Origin: Cardiocondyla obscurior
Taxonomy: Eukaryota; Arthropoda; Insecta; Hymenoptera; Formicidae
Direction: 5' to 3'
NCBI RefSeq assembly: GCF_019399895.1
Contig: NC_091884.1
Coordinates: 622,501-686,500 of the forward strand
Length of the DNA stretch: 64,000 bases
Position 1 is the first letter of the stretch, and every line of letters begins with the position of its first letter. Both the position numbers and the translations under genes were made by a program. A model generated the notes under the pieces. The model did not search any database. It was not told the DNA's origin and saw nothing but the letters and a program-made list of their open reading frames with translations. This document shows positions 26,131-39,492 of this stretch, one piece after another.

Positions 26131-29100
26131 TAACTTCATCCTCATTTTCTCCCGCTGCTCCACTTTACACCGGTTTGACTTTTTTATTTTTTTTTTCTTC
26201 TTTTTTTTCCTTTCTTTTTTTTTCTTTTTTTTTTAGTACGCGACAAAAATCAATTTTGAACTTTTCGCAAGTTGCTTCTACATCGCTATAATTGCTTTAG
26301 AAATGTTATAGAATTTTCAAATAAGCTAGTTTTAGTCTAAATTTTTTTTTTTCTCTTTTTTTTGTTTCTTTTTTCTTCTTTTTAATGCAAAATGCGGATA
26401 TTATTGCTACACTGCCCGATGCATTTGAAATTGTTCATTACTCGCAACCAACATTCAACGCTTTATATTCACGTCCCGTCCGTAAAAGTTGAGCTAAATG
26501 TTGATGAGTGCCTTTCAACGTTATTTCCGTCTTCTCCGCACCAACGTTTACTTATTACTTAATGAGTCGATAGTGGCGAGTCCAATTGAGCTATAAGTTA
26601 TATGGATGTTCCTTAGTCTATCGCGCAACTATCGGAAATCGACACTTGACCCAAGACGTCGGAGCGAAACGTAGGGACCTCTTAGTAGGACGTTTAGTTT
26701 TAAACGAAAGGGTCTGTCAGCTTCTGTAAGTACGGTCGAGTACCGACTGAGAACTCCAATTCCTCTGAGTGACGAGGGTGACCGAGATAGTTGAAAAGAA
26801 AATGACAGGAGCAGGAGAACTTGAAAGCAAAACGGTGCGCGGGAGAAAAGAGAAAGAGAGAGAGAGAGCGAGAGAAAGAGAGAGAGAAAAAGAGAGAGAG
26901 ATAAAGCATCGAATATTTACGCTTTTGTGGATGGCACTTCTTCGAAGGAAGAAGCTTCGAAATCGACCGAAGACAAAACTCTCTTTACGATACTGAATCT
27001 TACTGAGTGTCGCGCGACACTCGCAAAACTTTAATGAAGCATTCAACCCCAACGGTAAAATGAAGAATAAATTTACAGCGGCAAATTATTTATGTCTTCT
27101 TTTGTTATCGCGGAACGATTGGAAAGAAATGGAATATTAAATGCGCCGCCTCGAACAACTATCAAACGGAATCTTTAAGCGCAAGTTAATAAGACCTCTC
27201 CTCTCTTTCTCTGAAGTCTTCGCTGATAATTCAATATAATATCCCATTAGATAATAAAAAAAAAGAAAAGAGTCGCTAGATAATTGAAAATTATTAATGT
27301 CAGAAGTCCCGATAGTTTCTCAAATTTAACCACGCCGTAACGTCTCGCGAGAGAAATGAATTTTATCACCTAAAGTACGATTACATTTGCAAAATAATTC
27401 AGCCACTTCTGCATGTGTAAAACTTTCAGCGAGGTCGGGGATAAAAATAAACCGTTCGCCTTATATACTTAGGATAAATTATTCTCTTAAATAATTCTGC
27501 TTGCGTTAAACTCTTAAATATATCGAAGATCGACGCGCGGCGATTTGTAAATCTGTGCGATCCTCTACCCGCGACTCGTCGAACGTTCGTTCGACGGGAG
27601 TATCCTAAAATATTTTCACGAATTCGCAAATCGTGAAAGAGACTGACACCGCCGCGAGATGGATCGACTTGCCCGCTGCTGTATATTACGAGGGTAAGGA
27701 AAACGGGGGGAGAACCCGTGTGTCTCCCGACGCGGGGAACAGCTGTGACTGTTCGCACGTGAATATCGACACGCTCGCGACATCGATGACACTAACGATG
27801 ACATCGTTTTCGCCGAAGGAGACGGCCGAGATGACGGTGATAAATTGGCGACGTTTTCCACAGCGCCGTAAAGGTCGAGAGGAAAAATCACGCAAGGACG
27901 CGCGCGATTCGCTCATCCGTTCGTGTATTCCGTCCGAAAAATATATGTATTTGCACGGTAGCGGGCGAGTTCGGTAGCGGCAAGATATATCGGCTAACCC
28001 GAAGGTGCATCGTGGAAATCTTCACCTTGAAATTTATGGGCCTCGCACACTTCCATCTCTTATACCGTAATATTTCATTTTATTCCGCAGATATCACGCG
28101 TTGAAAACGAACGTGAACGCGACGCGAGCCAATTACATAAAAATTATTTTGTAAGCTTATTTAGTTAGCCATGAAGTTGAACAATTCACGGAACGATGGC
28201 GATAAAAATTATTGCGTAAAATAATATAATTATCATATCGTTTTTTAGATAAAGGTACACGTTTTAGCTTAAGTAAATTTTTCAAGATATGTTTTAAAAA
28301 TATACGGTAATTATACGGTAAATATACGCTATACAAAATTTATCAGCTGTTATAGACACATGCGCTCTTCAAATCGTTTAAAGGAAAATTTTACTCAGAA
28401 GAGTGCGATTACAGGTAAAAAAAAACACACACACACACGCTATAAAAAAAAAAAAAAAATTGTAGAGTACATTTTTAACTTTCAATTTCTTATATCTTCA
28501 AACTTTCCAGCAATCAAAATAAGATTATCAAAAGTGGCTCTTTTTTTTTTTGTTACGAGAATTACGTAAACATGATTGAAGTAAAATATTCCTTAGCGCA
28601 CCGTTATCCTCAGAAACTCATTGATAAAAATCAGCATATTAAATACAACGACCTGGTAAAAATAGCTCTCATCAGATATTCCGCGAGTAAGAACCTTTTA
28701 CGTTCGCCAGGGAATCAATAATTAAAAGAAGCTACGATAACAATCCGAGGCATCCGTGAAAATCTCTTGACGTGTGCGAAAGTGATTTAATAGGGTTGAG
28801 AGGTAAGTTCGAGTCGCAATAAATTGCTCACAAAGGCGATTATCAACGACGCACGACAAACGATGCTAAAGCTAATCGATCGTAGCGTGAAAGAGGTGCT
28901 CTCGAAACTGCGTCGTATATACACCGCATTATAAAGGATTGATTACGATCTGCATTGAGAAGTGGTAATTATTGCCGACCTTCGTACCGAGCAAAACGTT
29001 TAATCAGCCTTTGCGTCGGCCTATAACAATCACAGAACGAGTAACGAAACAATTAAGCTTGTAAAATGTCGTAAGAGACAAACCACTCGAAAGTCAATTG

Positions 29101-32100
29101 ACACGTCGCGATACGTTTAGTTGCCAAGTTAAAATTCAAATCGATTACATTAAACAAATGGAGCAAACAAGTTAACGACGTAACACCGCGTTCGTCATTA
29201 AAATTCATGGAGAAATACCGTGTAAATTTAAAAGGCTGAATTTACTTCCCAACGAGAAAGAAAAAAAAATTATTTAAAAAAATCTCCGCCGCTATCGATA
29301 TTTTATCCAGAGAATTTTTTCTGCGCCAATTTCAATCTCAATTTTAGAGAATCTTGAATTTTCATCGAAACCGCGCGACGTTCGAGAAGTTCTTTAACGA
29401 CGTAGTCAATTAAAAAAAAGAGGGGGAGAAAAAAAAATTTGACGTCAACTTTGCAGTTAAAATCTTTGAAATTTTTGCTATTAAAGAGCTGATTTGATGT
29501 CGCGAGGGAAAGCATGTTTGTTATCAAGTCCCCAGTTCGCATCGTTATACGTTTTGAGGGGGAAAAAAAAAACGATATTGTAAAACGTACATACAATGCG
29601 ACGCCTTACAGCGCGGCGTACAAGCGCGATGACGGAAAATTCCTTATCTCCGCGCTAGTTGCACGTTTGGTAAAAAAAAAAAAAATCAAAAGCCTCCTTG
29701 GTCGCGCCGAAGACCGCGGTGAAGAGAGTTAGAAATAATTGACGGGGTCGAGCGCATGGCGAAGGAAAGCCTATAGTGACTCTCGTTCTGACAGAGAAGT
29801 CGTGACGCTTACAATGGAAAATCAGATTCCTTTGTGCGTCAGAGAAATACAAGGGACGAGAAAAAGAAGGCCGTTCTTGCCAGACGATAAGTGAAAGAAG
29901 ACGAAGGCGAAACGCGACGAGATGGCTATGATCTCGTAAAGCCAGGCAAAGAACGCACCGCGTATCGGAATGTCAAATAGATAACGCTATAACCGTCGCG
30001 GACAAATTGCGTTATATTTCCCGCGTTATTTATTTCGGTTTAAAATAAAAAATAAAAATAAAAAAATAAGACGAGAAGCTGACGGATTCTGAAAAGGGCG
30101 GGAACGGTTTCGCTAAAGATTTCCAGGGAACTTATGACGCAGCGACGAAACGGACGGTCCTACCTTTTGCATCTGACAAATTTTCAGATTGAATTTACGA
30201 ATAAATCTTTACGGTTTTATCGCGCTCGAAACTCCGTGGAAATATTGTAACAACAAACGTCGAGGTATCTACTGCATAAATGTAGGGCGTACTTGAGTTT
30301 CACGCCGGCGACTCTCGTTAATATTACACGTGGACTGGCGCGTAGCAATAAAGTTTACGGGCGAAACAAAAGTGCTAAAGATAACTCGTTAGCATTCGAG
30401 GATGGGGAGGCGAGTAATTAGCCATATCAAACGGAAACTTGCCGAGGCAGCCTACGAGCCGCCTCGCCTACGTGGGAGCAGCAATAAGCTCCGTTTCCAT
30501 CGTGATATTGATAATTTGATCCCTAGCCGATTGTTTCAATCTTGCCTGAAAGCTATAACGAAAGAGATTGAAAATGTCCGTGAAAACGACGGGCGAATTT
30601 AGGTCGTTTTCCCATCCGGTAATCCCTTGGCAATATTTCGTGAATTTTGATTAACTTATCACGGTGCACCGAGCGTAAAAGATCCTTGTTATCGAAAAGG
30701 AAAACCCGTATCTTAGATGTCCGTTAGTTTCAATTTACAATCGGGGGGGAAAAAAAAGAAAAAAAAAGAAAAAAACAAAACGGTTTTGTTTAGAATGGAA
30801 AACGAAACGCAGGAGTATACAATTTCTGTTCTCGGCGGAAACGAACGAACGAACGAGCGTAGCGCACTTTTCGTTCCGAGTCCCTGTCCAAGCCACGCGA
30901 TATATTTAGCTACCGTGACATTTTTCCCCAGGGCTGTCGTTTCGTCGTCGTATCTCTCATCCACCTCTGCATCGATTTACGGAGAAGCGAAGGACGTTTC
31001 AGAAAACGAAGAAATTGCTTCTTATTAAATATCCGGATTGTTTGCAAAATAGAGATCCGCGATAACATTCGAGTTAATTTCGAGACTCATCAATCACATT
31101 TTCGCTCGATTTTATACGACCGATTGTGATTCGCCTGTACGATTCAATTCGTAGATACGCGCGGGTTGTTTTATAGTTTTATCAGTTTGCGATATTCGAG
31201 TTCCTTATTTCTCTTCCCTCGCACAGTCTTTTCTCGTCGAGTAGGAATATTAATTAAATTAAATTAATTAGAAGAAGTTATGTGGCACATTCGCGGCGCC
31301 TTCGTTTCGCATAATAAGATCACGTAGCTCCACCATATTCCGCTGAAGCCGGCCGGATAAAAGTTCTAACGGTAACGTGGCTTAAAATTTTACGCACGAA
31401 AACTATGACACATTTATGATACACGATCTGCGTTATTAACGCGTTGGCCGCTATGTTTTGCATGTGGCTCGCGCTACGCTAATTAATTCTAATGAACAAT
31501 CCGTCTAACAATATCAAATCTCTATTCAGTTAGAAACGGATTCGAGCCAGTGTTACCAAAATTTAATGGATCATTAGGTACATGATTATCGCGTACCATT
31601 GATACGGTTGAATATTTATTAGAGAAACATTTCAGCGCGTTTGCCTGATCTAATTTACGCCAATTTAATCTGCTCCACTAATCTGCAACTTACCGAACAC
31701 ATTTCGCTACGTACATAGATTCAGTTTCCCTACGCACGATTTGAGCTTCAATATTCGCGCCCGCCGTTATTCCGCTTGTTTAGGAAGCGTCCCGCTCTCT
31801 CATGAATTAATTACGAATTTTTCCTCGCTGCACGAGCTATAATTCTCATCGCTTTATCATTACTTTTTTCATTCGGTCAGATAAATCTATTAATTTCCAC
31901 GTTATTTCTCATAAGCAATTATAGATATTTCTATCAGATATCTGTCTTCTATTTTATTGTTCGAGAAAAATGCGCCGGGAAAAAGAGATATCGGAGAAAA
32001 GCACTATTGATATACACTACCACTGATATACACTTTTCTTGTTTGATTTTTATCAAACTCGATATCGGCAATCATATAAATATGTACTTATGCAGTTTGC

Positions 32101-32550
32101 TCGGTGCCATTTTCACGGAAGACTCGATAGCAACGTGTGTACAAAATATCTACTTCGTGTCAGTGATACAAAGCTACATTTACGTAAAAAATTTTTTTTT
32201 TTTTTTCCCCTCCTGCATTGAGCTTTTTCTCCGAACGTACAGAAGTAATATTAAAATGCAAAAATAACATCTTTAGAGATAAAATTGCTTTTAGTAAACA
32301 AAAGAATGATGGTTATGGAAAATAATAAAAAATTAAATTGAATGTGCAAAACATTTGATTAACTTAATATTTGTATCAAATATCAAAGTGTCATGTACAA
32401 AAAAAAGGGGAAAAAAAAGAAAAAAGATTTGACATTGTTATAATTGAATGCTTTTTCGAAACCTGGTCTATTTAGCTTTTCCCTCAATAATCGAGATTAC
32501 TATAATAAATAAACTTCAGTGTGGCAGCTTATAATTTGCAAAATTTTAAT
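26130..32550. other. Non-coding stretch with polypyrimidine tracts
   Basis: Begins with long pyrimidine tracts (26,180-26,235; 26,341-26,383). A perfect 9-bp inverted repeat, CGTCGAACG-TT-CGTTCGACG, lies at 27,577-27,596. A moderately CpG-rich patch spans 27,540-27,980. No gene is recognised. Confidence 0.5.
26841..26902. repeat. (GA)n-rich microsatellite
   Basis: An interrupted GAGA tract of roughly 60 bp, on the opposite strand sense to the (CT)n at 10,659. Confidence 0.85.
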
Positions 32551-32559
32551 AAGCGTTAA

Positions 32560-35290
32560 TTACAACAAAATCCGCGGGCCATCGGTACGCATCCGAGGTA
32601 CGAAATAAGATTCCCTTAGCGCGAATGCGAACATCTCGGTGCGATATCTCGTAACCAATGTCAAAAAAAAAAAAAAAAAAATCGATGCGGGGAAGAGAAG
32701 CGCGTGCGACGCGCTGCTTATCGTCCCGCGGGATGAGAAATTTCAATTATCGTACCTTCATTAACCCGCCTTGAGTCGTTCCGGCGGCATCGGAGCAAAG
32801 GGAAAGCGAAAAGGCGGGCAGGTTCGGAGTGTTCAGGGGGGAGAAAGACAATGGATCGATGACGGCCGCGCAATCGGCGGAATGTGCACGGCGTGTCCAT
32901 CGCGAGCTCGATCAATACGCCCGGCGAATTTCGCGCGAGTCCGAAAGCCACGCGCCGGGCGCGCTCCGGCGAATGCCGTTCATTTCCAACGGAATGTCAC
33001 GTGCACCGAAAGGCACGTAGAAAATTCAGACGCAACATTGTCGCGCGCGAGCACTGTCGCCGTGACGTTAAAATGGAGTAAATGCGGCGCAAAGCGAACG
33101 AACTGCCGGCCGCTATTGTTGGGTAATTGAGTCGAATGGAGAGCCGTTCCCGTCACGCGCGTACATACGTACGATTGCATCGATTAAAGTTTCGGGGCTG
33201 TTAATTTTACGTCCGAGCGTGCTATTTAAATTACAGCCCGCGGAAGGGAGCGTAAATTTGTAACGGGCTGATGCCGAATTTAGCAGGGAGAGAACATTGA
33301 ATCAGCGACGTAAAAGAAGCGTCCGCAAGCTTTGACGAAGTTATTACCGAATAACCGTAAACTTCCGTAAGTAATCTGATAATACAGTTCCGGTTTGTAA
33401 CATTTAGTAATTTAAAAATAATAATATCTCCGCCTGCAGAAAGATATAATTACATTATTATTTCGTACGCCGTCAAAGGAACAGTAATAAATCGAGATGT
33501 TGGATTCGTCGAGTAAACTACGTAACTAGAAAATATAAACTGTCGAATTTGTCGAAATTACGGAAGCGTATTAATTATTAAGCCCAAAACGGCGCTGTTC
33601 TGTCTCCCGATTTTTTTAAAAATTTATATTTTAATTACGCAAAGAGGCGGAGCAAATTAATTTCCTTTAGAAATAGAAAATGTTAAACTGATCTGATTCC
33701 TGCGCAAATGCACGTGCGCCCGCACCACGGTGTCCGCATTAATTTTACAGAAACCGGAAATCGTGCCGCTGGTAAATAGCAGGGAAACGCAGCTTACTGC
33801 ACACATGGCGGACGTTTATCGTCACGTCCCACACACAGCTCTTGCATTTTTCATTTCGCACACAGCCCTGTCGTACACGCGTCAAAATGCAAGCAAATCG
33901 ACTGGACGCTCGCGACGGGTAAGGGCCGGGACGTTAGTTAAAGCACTCTTTCACGTGACATCGAGTGTCATCGTGAATGTGAAAATGCGCAAGGGCTCGT
34001 TGCATATATCAGTGAGGCTGGACATTAATTGAGTCGATTTTAATAATCAAGCGATTCTCAAAGTTCCTTCCCTTTCGAAGCGACTCGCTACGTTCCTATT
34101 TACATCCTTATTTATATATATACATATAATGCACGTTACATCGCGATTGTAATTTAAATATAGAGCGCTTTATCCCGCGCACGGGACGCGGGATTTGCAT
34201 TTTACCCTACATTCGTCACGAAATGCCGTATGCAAAACGTGGAAGATTTCACACCTCGTTCAATGGGGTTCTTGCGTAAAGAAGGGGGAGGATGGGGGAG
34301 GGGGAGGGAGGAAGCTCGTCTCTTCCATTTCCGGGACAGATAAAAACGGCCGAGGGGGGGAACAAAAGGCAAAATAAAAACTGCCAGGAGCAGCGAAATA
34401 ACGAGAAAGCGCGGGTCGTAAAGCCGATCGTAAAGATCGCGAAGAATTCCGCATGTCGGTGGAAAAATCGGAGGTCCCGCGATGTCGCGACGACGCGGCG
34501 CGGTAATGCAGGATGCGCGGCTAGTCGGGCTCACCTGCAGCCAGGCAGGGGTGCATCGGATGCAGCGATGATCAATAACTCGAACCGCACTCGGTCGTCC
34601 CCCATCGACTCGCCGGATCTTAAGTTGACTCCCGCTCGCGCTCGGGCCACCCCCATCTCGAAAGGAGCGGAGTATTTCGGAACACGTAGTCCTGATCCTT
34701 ATCTAATTACGAAGCTACTTGTAAACACGTCGCTCCGCAGTCGCCGTCGTATGACGTACGTTATCCGCCGAACACCTCCGCTTTTGTCTCGCGTTTGACG
34801 ACGGAAGCTTAGCGCGAAGCGCCACTTAACCGGCGTTAAAGTGGCGATGAAAATCCTCGGACTGTGAAATGTTACGATGGTCTCGCGAGCCGAGTGATGC
34901 CGCGTGCAAGAAGCTGAGCGGAACGGCGAGCGTGAATCGCGACGCCGTCGGGTCCCCGGCTTTTTCCCGCCGCGGCGGTTTAGCGGCATAATTTTTCTTT
35001 TTTTTTTCTGTCTTTCTTTCTTTCTTTCTCTCTTATTTTTTTACGTACATGCGGGCCATAAAAACGTCCGCCGTTATCGCACGCGCTCCGTAAATTTAGG
35101 TCCGCTTCGAGCCTGCTCTAGGTGTGTATCGTTATCGAATGCAAAATGGCCGTGGGCACGAGCGGACGCGAGAGGCGAGACCATCGGGCGTGACGATAGT
35201 AGCTATCCGCAAACAATGTCTCAATGACCACGATTAAGCGCGGCGACCGTGTTATGCGAGCGGCCGTGCTATCTAAGCAATAACCCTAAG
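32560..35290. other. CpG-dense patches, no gene recognised
   Basis: Two CpG-rich segments (about 32,560-33,330 and 34,240-35,240) are separated by ordinary AT-rich DNA. The second begins with a G-rich tract at 34,282-34,312 capable of G-quadruplex formation. Open frames of up to about 170 codons occur on both strands but overlap one another and resemble no family. They are best read as consequences of composition. Confidence 0.4.
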
Positions 35291-37654
35291 CGATCATCCC
35301 GAACGACTCGCGCGCCAATTCTTTACGTTTCGCACAAAATTCGCAGGCGCGTAAAAACTTAAATAATTTTTTTTTTCTTTTTTTAACGAAAAGCAAACGA
35401 TCGTATAATCGTTTCTTCAACGCGTAAATTCTTTTTTTTTTTTTTTTCCTCCGATGGAATAAAGATTTATCGTCTCTCGCAGTAAAAAGAATAGCTACGA
35501 ACACAATAGGCACTTTGTTGAATTTAAGGTACTTTTCCAGCGTGCGTGGAAAGCTCTCCGAACGAAGGGAATTCCTGCAAAATCCCTCTTCATCGAGTTT
35601 TCCGACAGTTTAGAGATAGGGAAAACTAATTTTCCATTGCAACAAGTGGCGAGGATCATTGTCGATCGTACTTGTTCCCAAACGTGCGCTCAGGTGGACC
35701 GTCGCGTTTTCGAGACGTCTGCTAGTTCCGACGTTCTTGAGGTGAAACGTTCTTATCGGCTACCACCAGTTTACTCGCCGGCGTAACTGCGGGCACGTTT
35801 CAGCATTCGAGTCATTAATATTCCGTTTCTTCCTAATTTAGAAAATATTGCGTAAAATAGACGAAACTGCGAAATTGTACGTCTGACCTTTTCCGTTCAG
35901 ATATAGAAACGTAAATTTAATCGAAATGCAAAAATATATGTAAATTAAATTTTAATAAAATCCACGAGAAAAATGTTGAAATAACTCGAAAAAAAATATC
36001 TTACGAAAAACACGCGTAATGACGCATATTATATCTCATAAAAAGATGATCATTACACACCGAGAAACCGACGTGTAGTGAATGACACCAAAGGAGGTCG
36101 CGTAATTGCATGTTGCGATCATTACTTCCCCCTTTGTATCTCTGAGCAATTTTCGCAAGCTGAAGACGAGAGGGAACAAGAAGAAGCAAGAAAAAGATAC
36201 AAAAAAAAAAAAAAAAATAGAGAGAGAGAGAGAGAGAAGAGAGGAAAGGGCCAGTATGCTCGTAAATTCCGCGGTCGCCCAGCAATGGGCGCGTTTTTAC
36301 GAGCGTCGCGTAGTCGGATAAATGTCGGATCTAATATAGGCCTAAACCGAATTATGCGAATCGGAGACGGCGGGACAGATAATAGGATCTCTTGGGAAAC
36401 GGGATCGGTCTCCTTTCTTCCGAGAGAGATTAAGCGTTATTAATAGCTGCAGTTAAACGTACACAAGGGAGAGAAATCCGCAGCCGCGTCCTTATTTCGA
36501 TCGTTATCTATGGATTAAACACGCAAATATTCCTTTCCCTATCTATGTATATACCTGGGAGTTAAATTTGTTTCAAAATAGGGAATGCATTTTGCAACGC
36601 GAAGACGACGACGATAGAAGAGCGGGCTCTCCCGTCGGCTGGATTATAAATTACATTAAGATGTTATCGGAAGCGTAATTACATTGTGAGGCGCAATTAC
36701 GTCGGGATAGGAAATGGCTCTGTACAAAATAAATGTTTAAATATTAAAATTCACGGTGATACGAAGCGTTTTGCATTCGAAAGAAAATCGATGAGCAGCG
36801 ACGTAATTTGTTTTCACTTTTCAATAATTAATTTTCTTACGGCCCCTTTATTTGCGCGAGAAGGGAAAATTGTGAGATATCGGTGTTTAAACTAATTTAT
36901 AAACAAACGCCGACGCATCCTTCGGAACGGTACCTTTAATATTTAATAACTTTCAATTCGGGAGTATCTCATTCTTCATTGTTTTTTCCACAATGAAGGC
37001 CTTGAGGATTCTTCAGAGCCGTCCTTGAGTCTAAGTAGAGAGAATACCTATCTCGTCCATCGTTCATCGTCTACCCGTACCGACCGTCCCATCGTCGCTC
37101 CCTCGTCTTGTTATTTTAGACTTTTATCGCGTTTCCCCATCGAGCAGTTTTTCCTTTTAATCGTTGATATAAGCCCGGGAAGAAAACGCATAGGGAAATT
37201 TCCATTGCGATTCGTCCGCGGTGGCGCAAAAAGCGCCGTTAACGTTTCAGCGAAACAATTGGATCGCGTTAGACGACGCGGAACTAAACACACCGGCGAC
37301 TTTGATAGCTTCAGAAACTTCGAAACTGTTTCTCTCAATTTATGACGTAAATTGCTTACGTCTAACGTCCCGTCGTCACGAAGCCACCGGCGTAACCTCG
37401 CTCCTTCGTGCACGCTCAAGAGACACCCCGCGTAATACGGCCATGCCAGGGGTAGACGCTAGAATAGCTGAAGAAAATCGAAGGGCTCTATTCTTAGGAC
37501 TGCGACGACTCGGTGCATATGCAGGTACCGTGAGCCTATCGCGCGCGCATATTCACGCATATATTATACGCGAACGTTATGTACGTGCCCCCTTCGCTCT
37601 CTCTAACCTCCTCCTTCTTCCCCCCCCCCTCCCCGTCCCGCGCCGAGGATATTA

Positions 37655-37743
37655 TTTATCGCGTATATTACATACGCACACTGTGTCCGTTATGCGCTCA
37701 TACATCACGTAATACGTGTATTTATCGCGTGTGTTACACACGT
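37655..37743. repeat. Two-copy degenerate repeat with small palindromes
   Basis: TTTATC followed by a 17-nt palindrome occurs at 37,655 and again 66 bp downstream at 37,721. The palindromes are GCGTATATTACATACGC (37,661-37,677) and GCGTGTGTTACACACGT (37,727-37,743). An A-T pair in the first is a G-C pair in the second, so the ability to pair is kept. Confidence 0.5.
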
Positions 37744-39440
37744 ATATCACGCGCATTATGCACGTGTGCTACGTTTATTGCACATGCATGTATCCGTCGT
37801 GATAGCGCCCCCCCCCTCCTCGTCCCTCCCTTCGCCCGTCATCCCTCTCCTTGTAAGTGAGCACGTGGCGCTGAAAACTTTCTATTGTATACCCTACGAC
37901 TCGTCATAGTGCCGTGACGACGCGTCATAAATTCGTGCCCGGTAGTTTCGCGTTTCGCAACGAAATGAAGAAACGTCACAAATTGGGACATATCGTATTG
38001 CAGAAAGAAAAAGCGGTGGAGGCGATATTAAAATTCATGCGGGGCAGGGCAAGAGTGACAATTATATAGCCGCAGAGCGGAGCCGTAATCCGGTAAAGCG
38101 AACGACCGCAATATTTTCCTACGAGCCACGGCCGAATTGTTTATCCGCGCGATTGCGAGATAGTTTTAACTAAAACGCACGGTTTAATAACGCGTTTCCA
38201 GGCGCGTAGACCGCGAAACTTATTTGCTTTCCACGAAAAGAGCAATGTGATGTGCATTGAATTGCAAGTGGCGTAAATTTTAAAGAAAAAAAAAATAAAA
38301 TAAAATAAAATAAAAAAGAAAAACGTAAAGTACAAGTAACAGAGCAATTTTAATAATTGATAGCAGTATCATTTCACAAGCTCGCGCGATGTATCTCCGA
38401 TATGCGTTAATGATTGCATTTTACGTCGCGTTAATTCGCAGAGCAGCATTCGTATGTCAAGGTGGATGTTGCGCGAGCGATTAAAATCTAATCGCGAAAA
38501 ATATGGAATTAATCAGCCGACACGTAGGCAGGCGTGCGGCTTATCGGTTTTCCATTAGCGGCTCGGTGCGAAATGTGTGTGTATCTCACGACGCGCGGCT
38601 CCCACGACGGGGAATGCATTCGGGAATGCGTTGTGGAAACGCACGCATCGGACGCACGGCGCGTCGCTCAAACTCATTTACTCGCGGAACGAGCGAGTTT
38701 GCCGAGTTTACTCTTGCCCCTGCGCGATACGTAGAACTCAAACTGCCTCCCAGTTCCTGAGAGCAATTACTGTCGTCGACCATAACTACGCGACGATGTA
38801 CGACGCGGTATATGCAAGGCTCGAGCGCGACGCGCCAGTCGCGCTAGATAAGGCCGCGACGTGATAGGCTTCGAAGAGCAAAGACCTACCGCGAATTCTG
38901 TTCCACCTTCTACGGCAGGCCGCCTCCTCCGGAAAAGGAGGCGAAATTGGACGTACAATAACTAGAATCTCAACGCTAACGAGCGCCTTCAATCGATCGC
39001 GAAGCTCACCGATGCAAAAAAAAAAAAAAGTCGCGTTCACGCCGAGGTGCAAGGTTCGGGAGAACATCGACAAAGTTACCGCGGAAATCTTTGCGGAAAT
39101 AAAAAGATATATTAAGTAAAAAAAAAAAAATAAAATTGAAGCGTCTTAATACACGCGAAAATATAAGATATTTACTCGGTGCTGCAATTTTAGCCGTAAA
39201 ATCGCACGTTAGTTTTCAACCTTTCATGCATACGAAAGAAAAAAAAAAAAAAAAGAAAAAGCGCGGAAAAATAGTCTCGCGCGGAATTTACACTTTCGGG
39301 GGACGTTCGGCCGCGGCAGTTTTACATAAATTGCGAAATCAAGAGCGATTTTATTGGAAAACTCGCGCGTATCAATAAGATCGTTTCAATTTAATCCCGC
39401 CGAGAGTCACGGAACAGCTTAACCCGGGTTTACCGTGGAC

Positions 39441-39492
39441 GTCGCGAGAATCCGCGACGGTGGGCCGTCATCCCACCGTCGCTCGTAGCGAC
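39441..39492. other. GC-rich hairpin
   Basis: CGACGGTGGG (39,455-39,464) and CCCACCGTCG (39,472-39,481) form a perfect 10-bp stem with a 7-nt loop. GTCGC (39,441-39,445) can pair with GCGAC (39,488-39,492) to close an outer stem. It could be a structured RNA element or an extruding palindrome; nothing identifies a function. Confidence 0.5.

Noticed and set aside
34292..34798. Plus-strand frame of about 168 codons
   Set aside because: Arg/Asn/Lys-rich with no motif, overlapped by opposite-strand frames in CpG-dense DNA. Compositional artefact.
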